The notes under the pieces: generated by a model | Database searches by the model: none | Told to the model about the DNA's origin: nothing | The model's input: the letters and a program-made list of their open reading frames with translations, nothing else | Shown: in pieces, positions 33,994 through 41,413 of the stretch | Numbering within the stretch: the first letter of the stretch is position 1 | Layout: every line of letters starts with the position of its first letter | Made by a program: the position numbers and the translations under genes | Origin: Nitrospira sp. UBA5698 | GTDB taxonomy: Bacteria > Nitrospirota > Nitrospiria > Nitrospirales > Nitrospiraceae | Direction of reading: 5' to 3' | Length of the DNA stretch: 46,290 bases | Assembly: GCA_002420115.1 (NCBI GenBank) | Contig: DIHK01000007.1 | Location: 1-46,290, forward strand

Positions 33994-34022
33994 AGTCTAA
34001 AAGCTTTTTCTGAAAAATGCAA
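33994..34022 (-). promoter_or_regulatory. Promoter of the bS22-like gene
   Basis: On the minus strand TTGCAT (34022-34017) and TAGACT (33999-33994) are separated by exactly 17 bp, 25 bp upstream of the ATG at 33969. Confidence 0.5.
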
Positions 34023-34045
34023 GCTCACGGCGCGCTTTTCCCCTA

Positions 34046-34054
34046 TGGTATACT
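34046..34054 (+). promoter_or_regulatory. Extended -10 promoter of the lipoprotein gene
   Basis: TGGTATACT is an extended -10 element (TGnTATACT, box at 34049-34054). It ends only 9 bases before the ATG at 34064, so the transcript should begin at or within a few bases of the start codon. Confidence 0.5.
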
Positions 34055-34063
34055 GCCCTTCTT

Positions 34064-34570
34064 ATGTTTGCCCGGCGCGCCAGTTTTTCACCGACTCTGC
34101 ATGTGGGATGGCTTTTCTTGCTGACCTTTCTTGTCACAGGCTGTCCGTCTAAGACGATTCAGTACCCCGCCGAGCATGAGCGACTGCTTCGTCTTGATCA
34201 GGCTTTGGAATCCCTCCGAAGCGCGTATGAGCGAAAGGATCGGGCAGGGTTTCGGTCGATGCTATCCCCTCTTGATGCGACAGAAGAGTTGCAACGACAA
34301 GCGGAGATGGATTTTGAGGCGTTTCATGCGATTACGCTTGAGTTCAGGATCGAGCGGGTCATGCTGGCAAAGGACGCCTTCGATGTGCTCGTCAATTGGC
34401 AGGGGACATGGAAAAAAGACGCCAATGACACGGGCACCCGGCAGCGTGGCCATGCCCGATTGCAATGGGTCGGAACGCACTCGATTCTCTTGCGTGGGGC
34501 GCAGGGTGATTTGCCCTTCGGGATGCAGACCAAGCAGATGTTATCCGAGCCGTCCTCTCCCCCACGATAA
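34064..34570 (+). CDS. Putative lipoprotein, 168 aa
   Basis: The N-terminus has a hydrophobic stretch followed by the lipobox LVTGC (Cys near residue 27), so it should be lipidated and membrane-anchored. The mature part has a helical segment (HERLLRLDQALESLRSAYERKDRAGFRSML), then a beta-rich half (ITLEFRIERVMLAKDAFDVLVNWQGTW, HARLQWVG). This layout resembles NTF2-like or SnoaL-like folds; that is a weak guess. The start codon has no ribosome site and lies right after a -10 element. nadB begins 4 bp after its stop. Confidence 0.75.
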   Translation: MFARRASFSPTLHVGWLFLLTFLVTGCPSKTIQYPAEHERLLRLDQALESLRSAYERKDRAGFRSMLSPLDATEELQRQAEMDFEAFHAITLEFRIERVMLAKDAFDVLVNWQGTWKKDANDTGTRQRGHARLQWVGTHSILLRGAQGDLPFGMQTKQMLSEPSSPPR

Positions 34571-34573
34571 ACC

Positions 34574-36208
34574 ATGCCGCGATCTGTGCCGGAAGCAGAT
34601 TTTCTTGTCATCGGCAGCGGAGTTGCCGGGCTTCGTGCGGCCTTGGAGCTCTGCCGGGTCGGGCGAGTGATCATGCTCACCAAAGGCCATCCACTTCAGA
34701 GCAATTCGATCTTTGCACAAGGTGGCGTTGCCGTTGCCTTGAGTGAAGAGGACGATGTCGCCATCCATTTGACGGATACGGTGAAGGCGGGCCATGGGCT
34801 GTGCCGTCGAGAGGCCGTACGTGTGCTGGTGGAAGAAGGGCCGGATCGAATTCAGGAGTTAATCAAGTGGGGGGCGAAATTCGACAAGGCCGGCGGAAAA
34901 TTTGCTTTTACGCGGGAAGCAGCCCACAGCCGTAACCGCATTCTTCGCGCGCGAGGCGACGCAACGGGAAATGAGATGGTCCGAGCCCTTATGGCACAGG
35001 CGGTTCGACAACAGCGGATTGCCCGCTTGGATTATCATTTTACAGTCGATCTTGTCGTCGAGGGAGGGCGATGTTGCGGCGCAGTGGTCCTTGACGAAAA
35101 CTCCGGGGAGCAATTCATCATTCCCGCAAAGGCAGTTGTCCTTTCGACCGGTGGCGCCGGCCAGGTTTTTGCCAGGACGACGAATCCTCCCAACGCCACA
35201 GGCGATGGGATGGCGATGGCCTTTCGTGCAGGGGCGGAATTGCAAGATATGGAGTTCGTCCAGTTTCACCCAACGTCACTCTATCTGCCATCAAGCCCAC
35301 CGTTCTTGTTGTCGGAAGCCATGCGCGGGGAAGGTGGTCAGCTACGCAATAATAAGGGTGAGTCGTTTATGACACGATACCACCCTCTCGGTGTGTTGGC
35401 CCCGAGGGATATCGTGGCACGGGCAATCTGGGCGGAAATGGCGGCGACGCGTGCCCGGCATGTCTATCTCGATGTCACGCATTTGGGATCAGATTTTGTG
35501 AAACGTCGCTTTCCCACGATTTATGCAACCTGCCTTCGTCACGATATCGACATTACGGAAGAGTGGATCCCGGTCTCGCCAAGCGCCCATTATATGATGG
35601 GAGGGGTCACAACCGACCTCAACGGAGCGACCACATTGCCGGGTTTGTTTGCGGCCGGAGAGGTGGCATGCAGTGGTGTACACGGGGCCAACCGGTTGGC
35701 AAGTAACTCCTTGTTGGAAGGGCTTGTATTTGGAATGAGGGCTGGCGTGGCCGCCATCGCGTCGGCTGCTCGCGGCTCAACCTCGAGTATGATCGAGTTA
35801 CGTGAACCCTTACCACGTGGCCACGGTGATCGACTTGAGGATGTGGAAAAGGTGCGAAACTCTTTGCGTCGGATCATGTGGGGACAGGTCGGGTTGATCC
35901 GATCGCGGGAGTCATTGGTTCGGGCTACGGCTCAACTTGCTCGATGGGAACGGATGGTCTCTCGATCCTTTTCGAGCAGAGCTGATCTCGAGGTGAAGAA
36001 CATGGTCCAAGTGGCGCGTTGTGTGGCGGAAGCGGCCTTGTGGAGGGAGAACAGCGTCGGCGCCCACTACCGATCCGATTTCCCCGGGACGCGACGCCCT
36101 GGATGGAAGACGCATAGCCGACTGCGTCTCACGGATCGAACTACTGAGCGGGTGGGTTTGAAACCTCGGGGGAAACTGGTGCCATGGCGTACCCCGAAGA
36201 CGGGATGA
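34574..36208 (+). CDS. nadB: L-aspartate oxidase, 544 aa
   Basis: FAD enzyme that oxidises aspartate to iminoaspartate, the first step of de novo NAD synthesis with NadA. The FAD fold is at the N-terminus (FLVIGSGVAGLRAALE). Succinate-dehydrogenase-family motifs follow: SIFAQGGVAVAL, AAHSRNRILRARGDATG, LSTGGAGQVFARTTNPPNATGDGMAMAFRAGAE, HPTSLY, the active-site region SPSAHYMMGGV, GLFAAGEVACSGVHGANRLASNSLLEGLVFG. Length is normal. nadA and nadC are not in the window. The 3' end overlaps the convergent transglycosylase gene by 68 bp. Confidence 0.95.
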   Translation: MPRSVPEADFLVIGSGVAGLRAALELCRVGRVIMLTKGHPLQSNSIFAQGGVAVALSEEDDVAIHLTDTVKAGHGLCRREAVRVLVEEGPDRIQELIKWGAKFDKAGGKFAFTREAAHSRNRILRARGDATGNEMVRALMAQAVRQQRIARLDYHFTVDLVVEGGRCCGAVVLDENSGEQFIIPAKAVVLSTGGAGQVFARTTNPPNATGDGMAMAFRAGAELQDMEFVQFHPTSLYLPSSPPFLLSEAMRGEGGQLRNNKGESFMTRYHPLGVLAPRDIVARAIWAEMAATRARHVYLDVTHLGSDFVKRRFPTIYATCLRHDIDITEEWIPVSPSAHYMMGGVTTDLNGATTLPGLFAAGEVACSGVHGANRLASNSLLEGLVFGMRAGVAAIASAARGSTSSMIELREPLPRGHGDRLEDVEKVRNSLRRIMWGQVGLIRSRESLVRATAQLARWERMVSRSFSSRADLEVKNMVQVARCVAEAALWRENSVGAHYRSDFPGTRRPGWKTHSRLRLTDRTTERVGLKPRGKLVPWRTPKTG

Positions 36209-36839
36209 CATGACCGGTCGACTCCAGGTCATGTGAGAGGAAGGTTCGGTAGTACCGAAGGACCTTGCGGACGTACTGGCGTGTTTCATCGATCGGTGGA
36301 AGGGTGCGGTACCGGTCAACCACGTGCTCTCCGGCATTGTAGGCCGCAAGCGCGAGAGGGAGATTCCCTCGGAATCGATCCAATAGTTGACGGAGATACT
36401 TGGTTCCTCCACCGATATTGTCTTCGGGATCATACAGATCTCGAACATCCAACTGGAGTGCGGTCCGCGGCATCAACTGCATCAACCCGATCGCACCGGA
36501 TCGTGAAACGGCGCGGGGGTCAAAATTTGATTCGGCCTTGATCACGGCACGGATAAGAGCCGGATGGAGTTGATGTTGCCTTGAAAACCGCTTGATCATC
36601 GGCTCCAATTCCTGCTCGGAGATGGCCGGGTGTAGTCGATTCGGGCGGATGTCGACTCGGCGATATCGGATATCAGAAGGGACATTGGTCAGAGAAATGG
36701 TCCCCTTGGAGTCAATGTACTGATAAATCTCCGCATGCAGAGATGGAACTGTATCCAGTAGACAACCACTCAGCAAGAGCGCAGTTGCCAGGCTGGTGCG
36801 CATGCACGCGGAAACGGATAGGAATTTGTGATTCAGCAT
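36141..36839 (-). CDS. Lytic transglycosylase (Slt-type lipoprotein), 232 aa
   Basis: Cleaves peptidoglycan glycan strands. The N-terminus carries a lipobox-like LLSGC, suggesting an outer-membrane lipoprotein. A DUF4124-like segment follows (EIYQYIDSKGTISLTNVPSD). The SLT domain shows IRAVIKAESNFDPRAVSRSGAIGLMQLMPRTA with the catalytic Glu, GGGTKYLRQLLDRF and LALAAYNAGEHVVDRY. The start is taken as ATG 36839; GTG 36845 overlaps the -10 box. The gene ends inside the nadB coding region on the opposite strand. Confidence 0.9.
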   Translation of the reverse strand: MLNHKFLSVSACMRTSLATALLLSGCLLDTVPSLHAEIYQYIDSKGTISLTNVPSDIRYRRVDIRPNRLHPAISEQELEPMIKRFSRQHQLHPALIRAVIKAESNFDPRAVSRSGAIGLMQLMPRTALQLDVRDLYDPEDNIGGGTKYLRQLLDRFRGNLPLALAAYNAGEHVVDRYRTLPPIDETRQYVRKVLRYYRTFLSHDLESTGHVIPSSGYAMAPVSPEVSNPPAQ

Positions 36840-36845
36840 GGTCAC

Positions 36846-36873
36846 ACGATAGCAGTCTTTAATGGACTGTCAA
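36846..36873 (-). promoter_or_regulatory. Promoter of the lytic transglycosylase gene
   Basis: On the minus strand a perfect TTGACA (36873-36868) and TATCGT (36851-36846) are 16 bp apart. The seventh base after the -10 box is the A of ATG 36839, so the mRNA is probably leaderless. Confidence 0.55.
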
Positions 36874-36937
36874 GGAATTGTGGGTCTTCTGCTGCTCGGC
36901 TGTATGAGGACTGATTATACGGCAGAGAATCGGGGCG

Positions 36938-37825
36938 TCAGCTTGATGTAGGAGGTTCTGAGAGACGGGCCCGAGACTGAATAAACCGCGCTTGTAGCTT
37001 GCGGGTTAGAGGGCCTGGCGCTCCACTTCCCACTCGCCTGTTGTCGACCGCCACCACCGGCAGGATTTCCATACTGGTGTTGGTCAAAAAGCACTCATCG
37101 GCCTGATAGAGTTGGTCAACGGTAAAATACCCTTCCTCGAAGGGTAGGTGGAGTTCTTCGGCCAATTGAATTACGACTTGTCTGGTGATGCCATTGAGGA
37201 GGCCACAGTCCAAGGCGGGCGTGCTCAGCCGGCCATCACGGACGAAAAAGAGATTGCTCGTTGTGCCTTCGGTCAGGTGTCCTTCCCAATTGAGCAGAAG
37301 GCTGTCGAACGCGTTCCCTGCGATGGCCTCTTGCTTGGCCAAGATGTTGTTCAGAAAATTGGTGGTCTTGATTCGCGGTGGGAGGGCACTCGGCAGGTTA
37401 CGCTTGGTCGATGCGACCTTTACGGTGACGCCGTGGTCATAGAGGCAAGATGCCGGAGGTACCAGAGGCTTGGTCATCACGACAACGGTCGGCGAGGAGC
37501 ACAGGGCCGGATCCAGCCCTATCTCTCCGACTCCACGCGAAATCGTGATTCGCACATAAGCGTCTTGGTGATCATTTCCTACCTCGTTGCGCACCAGGGC
37601 TTCATGTAGAATATCAGCCCACTGTGCGAGAGGAGTCGGAATCTTGATGCCGATGGCGTCAGCGGACTGAAATAGTCGTGATAGGTGGCGGTCTCGCATG
37701 AAGAGGCGAGGGCCATACGAGCGCATCGTTTCAAAGACTCCATCGCCGTAGAGAAAACCATGATCGAAGACGGAGATGACGGCTTCGTGGTCGTGCACAA
37801 ATCGATCGTTCAAGTAGATCCACAT
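36938..37825 (-). CDS. pabC: Aminodeoxychorismate lyase-like class IV aminotransferase, 295 aa
   Basis: A PLP-dependent fold-type IV enzyme. Motifs are the N-terminal YLNDRFV and FDHGFLYGDGVFETMR, the PLP-lysine region RIKTTNFLNNILAK, and EGTTSNLFFV. By sequence alone it could be a branched-chain or D-amino-acid aminotransferase. It directly follows pabB (4 bp gap), which favours aminodeoxychorismate lyase, releasing p-aminobenzoate for folate. ATG 37825 gives the usual N-terminus; a longer frame reaches back into pabB. Confidence 0.8.
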   Translation of the reverse strand: MWIYLNDRFVHDHEAVISVFDHGFLYGDGVFETMRSYGPRLFMRDRHLSRLFQSADAIGIKIPTPLAQWADILHEALVRNEVGNDHQDAYVRITISRGVGEIGLDPALCSSPTVVVMTKPLVPPASCLYDHGVTVKVASTKRNLPSALPPRIKTTNFLNNILAKQEAIAGNAFDSLLLNWEGHLTEGTTSNLFFVRDGRLSTPALDCGLLNGITRQVVIQLAEELHLPFEEGYFTVDQLYQADECFLTNTSMEILPVVAVDNRRVGSGAPGPLTRKLQARFIQSRARLSEPPTSS

Positions 37826-37829
37826 CGTG

Positions 37830-39296
37830 CTACCCAAAAGCGCTGAAAAAAGCCTGGGCCTTATGAATGGTTTCCTCGTACTCGCGTGCCGGGTCGGAAT
37901 CGGCCACGATGCCGGCGCCGACCTGGAGATAGCCTGTCCCATTCATCATCGTGAGCGTACGAATCAGGATATTGAAGTCAAGGTCACCACTCCAGCTGAG
38001 ATACCCCATGGAGCCGGTATAGGGACCGCGGCGGACCGGTTCTAATTCCTCAATGATCTCCATACAGCGGATCTTCGGAACGCCGGTGATCGTGCCTCCT
38101 GGAAACATGGCTCTGAGTAGATCGAATCCGGTCGCCTGCTCCGTGAGCGTACCGGCGATATGAGACACCAAGTGGCTGACATGCGAGTACTGCTCCAAGG
38201 TCATGACTTCATCGACCCGGAGGCTCCCAAATCGGCAGACACGACCGAGATCGTTACGCTCGAGATCGACGAGCATAATGTGTTCTGCTCGCTCCTTCTC
38301 ATTGGCCTGCAGTTCCGCGACGAGTCGTTCATCTTCGAACGGTGTTTTCCCTCGGGGTCTGGTTCCTGCGATCGGCCTGGTATCCGCTCGACGACCCTCA
38401 AGGCGAACAAGGCGCTCGGGTGATGAGCTGATGAGGCGGATGGTATCGAGCCGAAGTAGTCCAGAAAAGGGCGAAGGGTTCAGCGTCCGTAGGCGACGAT
38501 AGGCGGAGAGATCGGCTTGCAGCGGTCCTTGACGGAGTGCTGCGCAATTGACGGCGAAGCGGTGTGAGAGATTTGCTTGGTAAATGTCGCCGGCGGCGAT
38601 GTAATCCTGGCACCGGCGGACACTCTGCATATAGGCTGATCGTTCCTGCTCCGGTGTGAAGGTAAGAGGGGCCAGATCATCCGGATGGGCGGTGCCCGCG
38701 TCCGGCTGCGTCAAGAGGGCTTCGAAGGCAGCAAGCCGGTCCCTTCCTTCACGGAAAAGTTGTTCTCGCGACTCACCTAAAAATCGTGTCAGTGGCGGAC
38801 AGTACATCAGTACCAGATGGTTGCACGTATGGTCGACGGCTGCGACGAGATCAAAAAATGCGAATTCCAAGTCAGGAACGATGGGATGAGCTGAGGCGAG
38901 CGACGGTAATGTCTCAAATTGGCGAACGAGATCATAGCTGAGGTACCCCACGGCCCCTCCGAAAAACGGAGGAGCATCGAGAGGGCGAGCGATGCGCTGG
39001 TCGGCGAACAGTTGAGCTAATCTCTGAAAGGGAGCTAGTCCTGACAGGCTGTGGCTCCATGTCGGTTGTTCTGTCAGGTGGCTGCCCGCTCCAGACACCC
39101 GGTAATAGGGGTTTGTGGAGAAGTACGAATATCGCCCCATTGATCGTCCACCGGCACTTTCCAATAGAAAAGACGGCTGCCCGGTCGAAGCGATGTTGGC
39201 ATACAGCTCCAAGGGGGTGACTGATGGACAGGGACGAGTGACGATAAGCGGTGAGGGGGAGCCATGCAAAAAACTTGATGATATAGCTTGTCGCAT
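37830..39296 (-). CDS. pabB: Aminodeoxychorismate synthase component I (chorismate-utilising enzyme), 488 aa
   Basis: Anthranilate synthase/PabB-family protein that aminates chorismate. The N-terminal domain holds LLESAGGRSMGRYSYF, and the chorismate-binding half holds DIYQANLSHRF, ISSSPERLV, DTRPIAGTRPRG, LVDLERNDLGRV, FPGGTITGVPK and GPYTGSMGY. The adjacent class IV aminotransferase gene points to folate rather than tryptophan synthesis. However the PIAGT motif is TrpE-like, where E. coli PabB has PIKGT with a catalytic Lys. A glutamine amidotransferase partner is not in the window. No ribosome site is obvious. Confidence 0.85.
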   Translation of the reverse strand: MRQAISSSFLHGSPSPLIVTRPCPSVTPLELYANIASTGQPSFLLESAGGRSMGRYSYFSTNPYYRVSGAGSHLTEQPTWSHSLSGLAPFQRLAQLFADQRIARPLDAPPFFGGAVGYLSYDLVRQFETLPSLASAHPIVPDLEFAFFDLVAAVDHTCNHLVLMYCPPLTRFLGESREQLFREGRDRLAAFEALLTQPDAGTAHPDDLAPLTFTPEQERSAYMQSVRRCQDYIAAGDIYQANLSHRFAVNCAALRQGPLQADLSAYRRLRTLNPSPFSGLLRLDTIRLISSSPERLVRLEGRRADTRPIAGTRPRGKTPFEDERLVAELQANEKERAEHIMLVDLERNDLGRVCRFGSLRVDEVMTLEQYSHVSHLVSHIAGTLTEQATGFDLLRAMFPGGTITGVPKIRCMEIIEELEPVRRGPYTGSMGYLSWSGDLDFNILIRTLTMMNGTGYLQVGAGIVADSDPAREYEETIHKAQAFFSAFG

Positions 39297-39383
39297 GGAT
39301 TGGGGATGCCCTAAGTCAGTAGTGCAAAATAGTGTCGGCTCACTATACCGCAGAGATTTCTAGGGGGATAGATGTCTAACGGC

Positions 39384-39413
39384 TTGACATTCCAAGCAGA
39401 CCTTTGCTTAAAT
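39384..39413 (+). promoter_or_regulatory. Promoter of the F0 gene cluster
   Basis: A perfect TTGACA (39384-39389) and TTAAAT (39408-39413) with an 18-bp spacer, 46 bp upstream of the AtpI/Z-like gene. Confidence 0.5.
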
Positions 39414-39459
39414 TGCTCGCCCATCAACGGCAGAGTTGTGACTGTGTGCTCTGCCCCCC

Positions 39460-39693
39460 ATGGGTTTCAGGATGGCCCCTTCACAAGATCCCTTATATGC
39501 GGGGCTCGGCCAAGCGATCAGGATCGCAACTGATCTCCTTGCTGCCTTGATTGTGGGAGGAGCATTGGGGTGGGTCTGTGATACGTATGTGTTCGACTCG
39601 ACGCCATGGTGCATGATTATCGGGCTTTTGATGGGGATCGTGGCAGGGATGAGAAATGCGTATCGATCGATTCAACGGTGGCCGAAGACGTAG
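39460..39693 (+). CDS. AtpI/AtpZ-like small membrane protein, 77 aa
   Basis: Two predicted membrane helices (about residues 18-38, LLAALIVGGALGWVCDTYVF; about 49-64, CMIIGLLMGIVAGMRN), with the Gly-rich pattern and basic tail of AtpI/AtpZ-type proteins encoded at the head of ATP synthase operons. These help assemble the c-ring or carry ions; the role here is by family and position. ATG 39460 or ATG 39472 could be the start, neither with a clear ribosome site. atpB follows after 55 bp. Confidence 0.75.
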   Translation: MGFRMAPSQDPLYAGLGQAIRIATDLLAALIVGGALGWVCDTYVFDSTPWCMIIGLLMGIVAGMRNAYRSIQRWPKT

Positions 39694-39748
39694 TGTTTCA
39701 GGCTGACGTTTCCATAACTAAAACCCTATAAGGACAGACGAGAACATC

Positions 39749-40498
39749 GTGGAAGAAAGCCCCCTTCATCAATTCGAGCTTCAGAACTGGATTCCCATTT
39801 CGCTGGGCGGATGGGATATCTCCGTTAATAAGGCCGTTGTCTTTATGTGGATCGTCGTGCTGGTCGCGGCGGTGCTCATGGTGATGGCAGGGTCTGCAAG
39901 GAAGTTGGTCCCGGGTAAGTTGCAGAGTCTGGCAGAGATGATGGTGGATTTCATTCGCAGCATGATCCTGGACACGATGGGGAAGGAGGGTATGCGATTT
40001 TTCCCCCTGGTTGCCACTCTCTTCGTGTTCATCCTCTTCAGTAATCTGATTGGCTTGATTCCAGGCAGCTATACGGTGACGAGCCAGATTATCGTGACGG
40101 CCGTCTTCTCGTTCCTGGTCTATGGGTTGAGCTTGGTCATGGGGTTCATGCTACACGGCGTAAAGTTCCTCGGCATCCTGGTTCCGCCAGGGACACCAGG
40201 ATGGTTGGTGCCCTTGATGATTCCGATTGAGATCATTAGCCAGGTGGCGCGACCAGTTTCACTGGCGGTTCGATTATTTGCGAATATGACAGCGGGCCAT
40301 GTGATGCTCGCGGTCTTGTTCAGCCTCACGATCGGCGGCGGGTTGCTGATCGGATGGTTGCCCTTTGCGTTTACGGTCGCGATCTATGGATTGGAATTCG
40401 GTATCGCGTTTATTCAAGCCTACATTTTCAGTATCTTGACCTGCGTCTACCTGGGTGACGCGTTTCATTTACATGGCCATGATGAGCACGCGCATTAG
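39749..40498 (+). CDS. atpB: ATP synthase F0 subunit a, 249 aa
   Basis: The stator part of the proton channel. About six membrane segments are present. The essential Arg is in the SLAVRLFANMTAGH segment (about residue 175), and the C-terminal helix EFGIAFIQAYIFSILTCVYL carries the conserved Gln. The N-terminal segment IPISLGGWDISVNKAVVFMW is typical. It starts with GTG 39749; GAGAA lies about 7 bp upstream. A His-rich tail (HLHGHDEHAH) ends the protein. It is followed by atpE. Confidence 0.93.
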   Translation: MEESPLHQFELQNWIPISLGGWDISVNKAVVFMWIVVLVAAVLMVMAGSARKLVPGKLQSLAEMMVDFIRSMILDTMGKEGMRFFPLVATLFVFILFSNLIGLIPGSYTVTSQIIVTAVFSFLVYGLSLVMGFMLHGVKFLGILVPPGTPGWLVPLMIPIEIISQVARPVSLAVRLFANMTAGHVMLAVLFSLTIGGGLLIGWLPFAFTVAIYGLEFGIAFIQAYIFSILTCVYLGDAFHLHGHDEHAH

Positions 40499-40534
40499 CG
40501 CATGCCAGTTTAGACAAGAGAGGAGTAAGACATA

Positions 40535-40765
40535 ATGGATTCAGCAGCAGCAGGGTTGATCGGTATGGGATGTGCCGCGGCAGGGTTTGCCGGTGCGGGT
40601 GTCGGTATCGGGTTTATCTTTGGAAAGATGATCGAGGTCGTGGCACGTCAGCCCGAGGCGGAAGCACGCGTCACGAAGTATATGTGGATCGGGTTCGCTT
40701 TGGTGGAAGCCATTGCGTTGTACGGCTTGGTCATAGCCTTTATCATCATGGGATTCCGTAAATAA
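40535..40765 (+). CDS. atpE: ATP synthase F0 subunit c, 76 aa
   Basis: A two-helix hairpin that forms the rotor ring. The first helix has the close-packing glycines (GAGVGIGFIFG) and the loop is ARQPEAE. The ion-binding Glu58 is in GFALVEAIALYG. The residues after Glu are Ala-Ile, not the Ser-Thr typical of sodium-binding rings, so the ring is probably proton-driven. GAGAGGAG stands about 10 bp before the ATG. Confidence 0.95.
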   Translation: MDSAAAGLIGMGCAAAGFAGAGVGIGFIFGKMIEVVARQPEAEARVTKYMWIGFALVEAIALYGLVIAFIIMGFRK

Positions 40766-40773
40766 CCAGGGAG

Positions 40774-40850
40774 CGTTAACCGTTACTCGTTGCTCGTTTA
40801 TCGAGAGATCATTCTCGTCCGACGTGTCACGTGTGACGTTTCACGAACGC
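40774..40850 (+). repeat. Heptamer-phased degenerate repeat, 11 units
   Basis: Starting at 40774 the sequence breaks into 7-bp units without slip: CGTTAAC, CGTTACT, CGTTGCT, CGTTTAT, CGAGAGA, TCATTCT, CGTCCGA, CGTGTCA, CGTGTGA, CGTTTCA, CGAACGC. Ten of eleven begin with CG. It fills almost the entire atpE-atpF gap and ends 4 bp before the atpF start, displacing any usual ribosome site. A shorter block of the same style is at 7411-7474. Confidence 0.75.
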
Positions 40851-40854
40851 GTGT

Positions 40855-41361
40855 ATGCCACAGTTTGAATCGCACTTTTTCTCGTCGCTGATTTTCTGGG
40901 AAGTCGTCTCGTTTGGCATTTTATTGTTTATCCTGTATAAGTACGCATTCCCGGGTATCCTCAGTGTCCTTGAGGAGCGAGAAAAGAAAATTAAGGACAG
41001 CCTCGATCAGGCCGAGCGTCATCGGTCCGAGGCCGAGAGTCGGCTGAAGGACTATGAGGCGAAGCTCAGTGCAGCGGGTAAGGAAGCAGAGGCCATTCTT
41101 GCGGCGGCAAAAGAACGAGCGCAGCGGCTGCTTGATGAAAACGAGCAACGGTTGAGTGCTGACGCTGAGCGGATTAAAGGCGATGCCACACGGGAGATCG
41201 AGCAAGAACGGCGCAAGGCCCTTCAGGACATTCGTACCCAGACCACGGAATTGGCACTGATGGTCGCGGAAAAGGTTGTGCAGCGGAGTTTGACGGAAGC
41301 TGATCAACGGAAGTTCGCCGACGAAGCGCTTGAGGCTCTTTCTCGATCACAACAGCGCTAA
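40855..41361 (+). CDS. atpF: ATP synthase F0 subunit b, 168 aa
   Basis: The peripheral stalk. One membrane helix is near residues 8-29 (SSLIFWEVVSFGILLFILYKYAFP), then a long charged helix (about 35-150, with EEREKKIKDSLDQAERHRSEAE) that dimerises. The C-terminal part (ELALMVAEKVVQRSLTEADQRKFADEAL) binds the delta subunit. No Shine-Dalgarno sequence is seen because heptamer repeats run up to the start. Unusually, no delta or alpha gene follows; the next gene is convergent larE. Confidence 0.92.
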   Translation: MPQFESHFFSSLIFWEVVSFGILLFILYKYAFPGILSVLEEREKKIKDSLDQAERHRSEAESRLKDYEAKLSAAGKEAEAILAAAKERAQRLLDENEQRLSADAERIKGDATREIEQERRKALQDIRTQTTELALMVAEKVVQRSLTEADQRKFADEALEALSRSQQR

Positions 41362-41381
41362 GCGATTCCCATCGTGATCGT

Positions 41382-41413
41382 CAGGGGGAGTCAGCTCAGG
41401 CTGACTCCCCCTG
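41382..41413. terminator. Bidirectional hairpin between atpF and larE
   Basis: CAGGGGGAGTCAG (41382-41394) pairs perfectly with CTGACTCCCCCTG (41401-41413) over 13 bp, with a 6-base loop. There is no T-run on either side. It lies 21 bp after the atpF stop and covers the last codons and stop of larE. Confidence 0.55.

Noticed and set aside
40774..40850. CRISPR or tandem minisatellite
   Set aside because: Units are only 7 bp and degenerate, with no spacers, so neither label fits; reported as a phased repeat instead.
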